Assembly: GCA_938004375.1 (NCBI GenBank)
Contig: CALKWH010000337.1
Coordinates: forward strand, 1-21,024
DNA: 21,024 nt
Direction: 5' to 3'
Origin: an uncultured Pseudomonadota bacterium
GTDB lineage: Bacteria; Myxococcota_A; Polyangia; HGW-17
Of the stretch, positions 16,417 to 21,024 are shown piece after piece. Numbering within the stretch: the first letter of the stretch is position 1; every line of letters begins with the position of its first letter. Under the pieces are notes generated by a model that was not told the DNA's origin, ran no database searches, and saw only the letters and a list, made by a program, of their open reading frames with translations. A program made the translations under genes and the position numbers.

Positions 16417-19089
16417 ATGACCCGTAAAGCCCCCATCCACGAACCGCACAAGATCAAGACCATCCGCCCGCTGAACTTCCCCACCCTCGAGGAGCGCAAG
16501 CGCCATTTGGTGGACGCCAAGTTCAACGTCCTCAACCTGACGCAGGACCAAGTCAACTTCGACATGTTCAGCCTGGGCACGTCAGCGGTCAGCCAGGAGC
16601 AACTGGCGGGCCAACTGCTGGGCGACGAGGCCTACGCCGGCGCGATCAACTTCGAGCGCCTGGAGGCGGCGATCCGCGACGTGTTCGGCATCAACTACGT
16701 GACCCCCACGCACAACATCCTGGGCAGCATCAAGCTCGTGGCCGCCACGCTCATCCCCAAGGGGTCCCAGATCCCCTCCAACGGCCTCACGCGGGTGGAC
16801 ACCATGGAGCCCCGTGGCGTGACCATGCCCGACGTGCGCGACCACGCCGAGAAGGTCTTCACCGGCAACGTGGACCTGGCCAAGCTCGAGGGCATCCTCA
16901 AGGACGCGAAGAACGTGGCCCTCGTGGGCGTGCAGACCTTCGCCGACGGGCAGCACCCCATTTCCCTGGCCAACCTCAAGGCGACCCGCCAGTTGGTGCA
17001 GAAGCACGGTCACAAGGTCATCCTCGACGGCTCCCGCATCGTCGAGAACGCCTGGTACATCCAGAAGCACGAGCCCGGCCAGGAGCACCGCCGCGTGGCC
17101 GACATCGTGAAGGACATCGCCCAGTGCTCGAACATCTTCATGATGGACGCCGCGCAGGACGCCAAGTGCAACATCGGCGGCTTTTTGGCGGCCGACAACC
17201 CGGTGGACTACGAGAAGTTCATGAACGAGGTCGTGCTGTTCGAGGGCCTGCACACCTACGGCGGCATGGCCGGGCGCACCATGGAGTGCTTCGCCCGCGG
17301 CCTGCGCGAGATGATCGAGGAGAACGAGGTCCAATGGCTGATGGCCCAGGTCGAACGCTTCACCCAGCGGCTGCTCGACGCCGGTCTCCCAGTGGAACGC
17401 GGCTGCGACGGCGCCTATCTCAAGGTCGACGCCTTCTTGCCCCACGTCGCGAAGTTCCGCCACGAGGCCCTCTCGGCCGCCATCTACCTCTGCTGCGGCA
17501 TGCGCTGCGCGGCCACCGGCCTCGTCGACCGCGACAACCTGCTGCCCGTCCAGCTCCCGCGCCTGGCCGTCACCAACAGCCAGCTCGACCAGATCGCCGA
17601 CGCCCTGATCAAGGTCTATCAGCAGCGCGACCGGATCAAACAACTCGAGTACGTGCGGGGCGGCCGCTGGCGCGACCAGCTCGAATTCCGTGGGGTGTTC
17701 CCCAACCTCGAGACCCACGACTTCACCTCCCTGCCCTACCTGATCCACACTATCGAGAAGGTGGGCGGCCTGGACCGCGAGCATCGCGAACGCGCCGTGC
17801 GGGAGGCGGGCTACAACACGTTCCTGCTGCGCTCGGCCGACGTCACCATCGACCTTTTGACCGATTCGGGCACCTCCGCGATGAGCACCGATCAGTGGGC
17901 AGCCTACGACGCGACCCGCGCCACCGCGGCCTGTTCCAAGGAGTACCGCCGCCTGGTCGGCAACCTGCGGGACATCTTCGGCTACCAGTTCATCCTGCCC
18001 ACGCATCAGGGCCGCGCCGCCGAGCACATCATGAGCACCGTCATGATCAAGCCCGGACAGTTCGTCCCCGGCAACATGTACTTCACCACGACCAAGGAGC
18101 ACCAGGAGATGGCCGGCGGCGTGTTCGTCGACGTCATCTGCGACGAGGCCCACGACCCCCAGAACGAGTTCATCTGGAAGGGCAACGTGGATCTGAAGAA
18201 GCTCGACGCCATCGTTCAGCAGCACGGCCAGGACAAGGTCGCCTACATCTCCTACGAGTTCTCGGTGAACCTCGCCGGCGGCCAGCCCTGTTCCATGGAC
18301 AACATCAAGGAGACCTACGCCTACTGCCGCGAGCACCAGATCCCGGTGATGTTCGACGCCACCCGCGCCGTCGAGAACGCCTTCATGATCCAGCAGAAGG
18401 ATCCGCGCTACCACAACATCAAGATCCGTGACATCCTGCGCGAGATGATGTCCCACGGCGACGGCTGCACCATCTCCGGCAAGAAGGACTTCCTGATTAA
18501 CATCGGCGGCCTGCTCGCCTACCGCGATAACGAGGACTGGGCGCGCCGCTCCGAGGAGATGCTGCGCTACTGCGAGGGCGCGGTGACCGACGGCGGCCTC
18601 TCGATCGCCGACCTGGCCGCCATGGCCCGCGGCGTCGAGGAGATGCTCGACGACCGCTACATCCACTCCCGCGTCAAGCAGACCGAGTTCCTCGGCCGCC
18701 TGCTCCTCGACGCCGGCGTGCCCATCGTCGTGCCTCCCGGCTCCCACGCGATCTTCCTGGACGCCAAGCGGTTCCTGCCCCACATCGATCAGGACGAGTT
18801 CCCCGCCCAGCGACTGGCCGCCGAGCTCTATGTCGAGACCGGCGTGCGCGCCATGGAGCGCGGCAACGTGTCCAAGGGCCGCCGCCCGGACGGCCAGAAC
18901 TACCGGCCGGCCCTCGAGCTCGTGCGCCTGACGATCCCGCGCCGCGTCTACACCAACGACCACATGCGGGCCATCGCCGAGGGCGTCATCCGCCTGTACC
19001 AACGCCGCAACGAGATCAAGGGCCTGAAGTTCGTGTATGAGCCCGCCCACCTGCGCTTCTTCCAGGCTCGCTTCGCCCCCATCGAGTAA
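16417..19089 (+). CDS. Tandem-fused tyrosine phenol-lyase-like protein (two beta-eliminating lyase domains)
   Basis: 890 aa, about twice the 456-471 aa of tyrosine phenol-lyase (TPL) or tryptophanase. Both halves align with TPL across their length. The C-terminal half (about 435-890) is closest to TPL and has the PLP-binding SGKKD with Lys690, phosphate-binding Gln531-Gly532-Arg533, Asp647/Arg650 (DATR), Phe556-Thr557, Arg811, Arg837 and Phe881. These match TPL Lys257, Gln98-Arg100, Asp214/Arg217, Phe123-Thr124, Arg381, Arg404 and Phe448. It has Ala504, Ala722 and Asp725 in place of TPL Tyr71, Met288 and Tyr291. The N-terminal half (about 1-425) shows the reverse. It keeps Tyr73 (GDEAYAG), Tyr281 (HTYGG) and Asp204/Arg207, but has Gln247 for the PLP lysine, Asn100-Ile101-Leu102 for QGR and Gln379 for Arg404. 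The likely reaction is cleavage of L-tyrosine to phenol, pyruvate and ammonia in the cytoplasm. The substrate is inferred from TPL-specific residues. The frame is continuous, with no sign of a sequencing-made fusion. Confidence 0.9.
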   Translation: MTRKAPIHEPHKIKTIRPLNFPTLEERKRHLVDAKFNVLNLTQDQVNFDMFSLGTSAVSQEQLAGQLLGDEAYAGAINFERLEAAIRDVFGINYVTPTHNILGSIKLVAATLIPKGSQIPSNGLTRVDTMEPRGVTMPDVRDHAEKVFTGNVDLAKLEGILKDAKNVALVGVQTFADGQHPISLANLKATRQLVQKHGHKVILDGSRIVENAWYIQKHEPGQEHRRVADIVKDIAQCSNIFMMDAAQDAKCNIGGFLAADNPVDYEKFMNEVVLFEGLHTYGGMAGRTMECFARGLREMIEENEVQWLMAQVERFTQRLLDAGLPVERGCDGAYLKVDAFLPHVAKFRHEALSAAIYLCCGMRCAATGLVDRDNLLPVQLPRLAVTNSQLDQIADALIKVYQQRDRIKQLEYVRGGRWRDQLEFRGVFPNLETHDFTSLPYLIHTIEKVGGLDREHRERAVREAGYNTFLLRSADVTIDLLTDSGTSAMSTDQWAAYDATRATAACSKEYRRLVGNLRDIFGYQFILPTHQGRAAEHIMSTVMIKPGQFVPGNMYFTTTKEHQEMAGGVFVDVICDEAHDPQNEFIWKGNVDLKKLDAIVQQHGQDKVAYISYEFSVNLAGGQPCSMDNIKETYAYCREHQIPVMFDATRAVENAFMIQQKDPRYHNIKIRDILREMMSHGDGCTISGKKDFLINIGGLLAYRDNEDWARRSEEMLRYCEGAVTDGGLSIADLAAMARGVEEMLDDRYIHSRVKQTEFLGRLLLDAGVPIVVPPGSHAIFLDAKRFLPHIDQDEFPAQRLAAELYVETGVRAMERGNVSKGRRPDGQNYRPALELVRLTIPRRVYTNDHMRAIAEGVIRLYQRRNEIKGLKFVYEPAHLRFFQARFAPIE

Positions 19090-19317
19090 GAGTTTTTTCT
19101 CGTCCCCCCCCTCCCCCCGTAGCCCGCGGAGTTGTCCGACCGAAGACGGTCGGCGCAACTCGGCCGGTTACAGGGGGCTAGCATATATGGAAGATATTAA
19201 GCCGCAAATGGGAAAACGCACGTTCTCTATACGTTGCGTGTTCCGGGGTAATGCTTCTTCTTCTTGTTCTTCCAGCTTCTGTGGTAGGCTCGTCGCACCC
19301 CCGCGAGGAGTCACGCC
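19090..19317 (+). other. Intergenic region with strong hairpin, poly-C tract and AT-rich patch
   Basis: After the lyase stop come a T6 run (19093-19098) and a C8-T-C6 tract (19104-19118), then the hairpin at 19129-19161. An AT-rich patch (GCATATATGG, GATATTAA at 19181-19200) could carry a promoter for the next gene, but no -35/-10 pair with proper spacing was found. A TTC-repeat stretch lies at about 19250-19270. AGGAG at 19306-19310 serves the following ATG. Short open frames here lack ribosome sites and were not called. Confidence 0.5.
19129..19161 (+). terminator. Strong hairpin 40 bases after the lyase gene
   Basis: GAGTTG-T-CCGACCG (19129-19142) pairs with CGGTCGG-CG-CAACTC (19147-19161) around the loop AAGA, giving thirteen pairs interrupted by a small internal loop. 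It is stable enough to act as a terminator or to protect mRNA 3' ends. No T tract follows, so it is not a classic intrinsic terminator. Confidence 0.45.
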
Positions 19318-20397
19318 ATGCGCCGGTTCATCTACCTCCTGTTCCTGTGGTCGCTGGTCGCCTGCGACCCGTTCCACACCCAGTTCGACGACGTCGAGGG
19401 CGCGCGCCACTACCACGCCAAGTCCCAGGTGACGCCGCCGGTCTCCACCGACCCCCTCCGGATCGTCACATGGAACGTGAAATACGGCGGCGGGCGCATC
19501 CTGTTCTTCTGGGAGTGCGGCGGCCACCGAGGGAACATGACCCGCGATGAGGTCCTCGACAACCTCGAGGGCGTGGCCGCGAAGCTCCGCGAGCTCGACC
19601 CGGACATCCTGCTGCTCCAGGAGGTGGACGTGCAGTCCAAGCGCTCGGCCTACGTCGACCAGGTGCAGTGGCTGCTCGACCACACCGATCTGAACCACGG
19701 CGTCTACGCCAGCGCCTGGAAGGCCGACTTCATCCCCTCGGACGGGCTCGGACGCATGGACAGCGGCAACGCCATCCTGTCGCGCTGGCCTCTTCAGCAC
19801 GCCGTGCGCTACGCGCTGCCGCTGATCGGGGACTGGTCGGCCATCGAGAAGTACTTCTACCTCAAGCGCAACATCGTGACCGCCGAGGTTTTGCACCCCG
19901 CGCGAACCTTCACGGTGGTGAACGTCCACACCGAGGCCTTCGCCGAGGACGACACCAAGCTGCGCCACCTGCAGCGCTTCACCGAGGTGCTCTCCGAGCT
20001 CGACGCAGCCGGCATGCCCTTCGTCGCCGGCGGCGATCTCAACTCCATTCCGCCGGGCTCCCCCCAGGTGGCCGACTTCCCCGACGACAACTGCGGCGAC
20101 GCCCGCTTCGAGGGGGACGATTATTCCGGCGAGGAAACACAACTCGACCCGCTCTACACCCAGTTTCTGAGCGCGATCCCGCTGGCTGACTTCCAGGCCG
20201 ACCCCGAAGCCTATTTCTCGTTCGTGGGGTCCGACGGTGACCTCCCGTGGAACCGCTGCCTGGACTACCTGTTCAGCAACCACCCGTGGGTGTCCGGCAG
20301 CGGACACGTCCACCAGAGCGCGGCGCCACCGGCCCTCGATCCCCTGATGCTCTCGGACCACGCGCCCGTCGTGGCCTCCTGGGAGGTGCCGCGATGA
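19318..20397 (+). CDS. Endonuclease/exonuclease/phosphatase-fold lipoprotein
   Basis: 359 aa. The signal peptide ends in a lipobox (SLVAC, Cys16), so the enzyme should be lipid-anchored outside the cytoplasm. The catalytic motifs of the metal-dependent EEP fold (DNase I, exonuclease III, sphingomyelinase type) are in order: Asn53 in TWNVKYGG, Glu102 in LLLQEVD, His204 in NVHTE, Asp240 and Asn242 in GGDLNS, then CLDYLF, and Asp347-His348 in LSDHAP. All residues needed for hydrolysis of a phosphodiester look intact. Substrates in this family range from DNA to phospholipids, and the sequence does not decide between them. AGGAG lies seven bases before the ATG. Its stop overlaps the next start (ATGA at 20394-20397), so the two are translationally coupled. 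Confidence 0.9.
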   Translation: MRRFIYLLFLWSLVACDPFHTQFDDVEGARHYHAKSQVTPPVSTDPLRIVTWNVKYGGGRILFFWECGGHRGNMTRDEVLDNLEGVAAKLRELDPDILLLQEVDVQSKRSAYVDQVQWLLDHTDLNHGVYASAWKADFIPSDGLGRMDSGNAILSRWPLQHAVRYALPLIGDWSAIEKYFYLKRNIVTAEVLHPARTFTVVNVHTEAFAEDDTKLRHLQRFTEVLSELDAAGMPFVAGGDLNSIPPGSPQVADFPDDNCGDARFEGDDYSGEETQLDPLYTQFLSAIPLADFQADPEAYFSFVGSDGDLPWNRCLDYLFSNHPWVSGSGHVHQSAAPPALDPLMLSDHAPVVASWEVPR

Positions 20398-20977
20398 CCG
20401 CCCGCCTCGCCCTGCTCCCATTGTTCGCGTTCCTGCTCTTCGCCGCGCCATGGACGCCCCCGGCAAAGGCGCTCCCCCGCCCCGCCGCCGCCGCCGACGA
20501 CGAGGACGATGACGACGACGCCCCGTCGTCCGACGAGGACGCCGCCGGATCCTTCGAGCCCGAGACCCGCCGCTTCTCCCCGGGCACCGCATACACGCTG
20601 CCCGCCGGGCGCTTCGAGGTGGGCTTGTTCGGTCCCCTGCGGTGGGGACTCAGCGACGACCTCGAGCTCTCGGCCCACCCGCTGTGGTTCTTCACCTGGC
20701 CCGCAGTGACCGCGAAGAAACAACTCTATCACGGGGGGCGGCTCACGGTCGCGACCTCGCACTCCCTCGAAATCCCCACGCCCTTTCTGCGCCTGATCCA
20801 GGTCGAAGGCACCGGCGGGATCATCCCCACGGATAACGAGCTCCCCTGGTTTTTGATGACCGACGAGCGCGTCCTTCTCACCGTCGAGGCCCTCCCCGGC
20901 CACGACGTCACCTGGTTCCTGGGATTCACCATAGCCGGCCACCTGGGTGAGATGCGCTTGGACACCATCGACTATCC
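20394..20977 (+). CDS. Exported, probably outer-membrane protein, 3'-truncated
   Basis: 194 residues are visible before the adapter; codons after 20977 are adapter-derived and not real. The signal peptide (LALLPLFAFLLFAAPW...AKA) is followed by a very acidic low-complexity linker (ADDEDDDDDAPSSDEDAAG). After it come segments resembling the start of a beta-barrel (GTAYTLPAGRFEVGLFGPLRWGLSDDLELSAHP, read across turns), a pattern seen in small outer-membrane proteins of deltaproteobacterial type. It has no recognised family. It starts inside the stop of the EEP lipoprotein gene and so probably works with it in the envelope. Confidence 0.7.
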
Positions 20978-21024
20978 AGATCGGAAGAGCGTCGTGTAGG
21001 GAAAGAGTGTAGATCTCGGTGGTC
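20978..21024 (-). other. Illumina TruSeq universal adapter (artefact)
   Basis: The last 47 bases start AGATCGGAAGAGCGTCGTGT and match the reverse complement of the TruSeq universal (P5-side) adapter. With the adapter at 1-46, both contig ends are library sequence. They should be trimmed before any protein is taken from the ends. Confidence 0.97.

Noticed and set aside
16364..16417. 17-codon GTG frame whose stop overlaps the lyase start (TGATG), as a TnaC-like leader peptide
   Set aside because: It contains no Trp or Tyr, its ribosome site is poor, and it would begin at or near the predicted transcript start. It could be chance.
19104..19118. G-quadruplex on the minus strand from the C8-T-C6 tract
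   Set aside because: There are only two long G runs in the tract, so the four runs with loops needed for a standard quadruplex are not met. It may also contain homopolymer sequencing error.
16582..19158. 858-residue minus-strand open frame opposite the tandem lyase
   Set aside because: Valine/leucine/glycine-rich shadow of a conserved enzyme, without ribosome site or recognisable motif.
19187..19432. Small open frame starting ATGGAAGATATTAAG in the intergenic region
   Set aside because: No ribosome site, Ser/Cys-rich low-complexity translation, and it runs into the EEP lipoprotein gene in another frame.

Overview
The window is one assembled fragment of a GC-rich bacterial chromosome. It is almost fully coding, with G/C-biased third codon positions. 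Both ends carry Illumina TruSeq adapter sequence (1-46 and 20978-21024), so the biological insert is 47-20977 and the first and last genes are cut there. Several traits suggest a myxobacterium-like or other deltaproteobacterial-grade organism: MopE-type calcium/copper-binding modules on a lipoprotein, an OmpA protein with thrombospondin type 3 repeats, a good sigma-54 promoter, many lipoproteins, and an L3 protein with the THEYFRHGGSIG variant loop. The taxonomic placement is inference and was not tested.

Layout. 47-3207 (+): DNA polymerase III alpha subunit (dnaE) lacking its first part. 3506-4630 (-): a MopE-motif lipoprotein, divergent from a radical SAM protein (4762-5652, +). 5845-7449 (+): a secreted alpha/beta-hydrolase-like protein with four Cys-rich DGANC repeats, behind a sigma-54 promoter, followed by a membrane-anchored exported protein (7489-8742, +). 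8730-13999 (-): a compact five-gene unit read rplC, rlmE, lipoprotein, mutS2, VTT/DedA-like membrane protein, from one sigma-70-type promoter. Three of its genes act on the ribosome (L3, 23S rRNA methyltransferase, and MutS2, known in Bacillus as a ribosome-collision factor). Divergent from it is an OmpA/TSP3 outer-membrane protein (14208-16283, +).

The most interesting gene is 16417-19089 (+), 890 aa. It is a head-to-tail fusion of two tyrosine phenol-lyase/tryptophanase-type domains whose active-site residues have been lost in a reciprocal way. The C-terminal half keeps the PLP lysine (K690), the phosphate-binding QGR and the substrate arginines, but has lost the equivalents of Tyr71, Met288 and Tyr291. 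The N-terminal half has lost the lysine (now Q247) and the QGR, but keeps the two tyrosines (Y73, Y281). As I recall, those tyrosines are donated across the catalytic dimer. The simplest reading is an intramolecular pseudo-heterodimer with one working active site made from both halves.

19318-20397 (+) is an endonuclease/exonuclease/phosphatase-fold lipoprotein. It overlaps by ATGA a truncated exported, probably outer-membrane, protein (20394-20977, +). No tRNA, rRNA, CRISPR array, insertion sequence or phage gene was seen.
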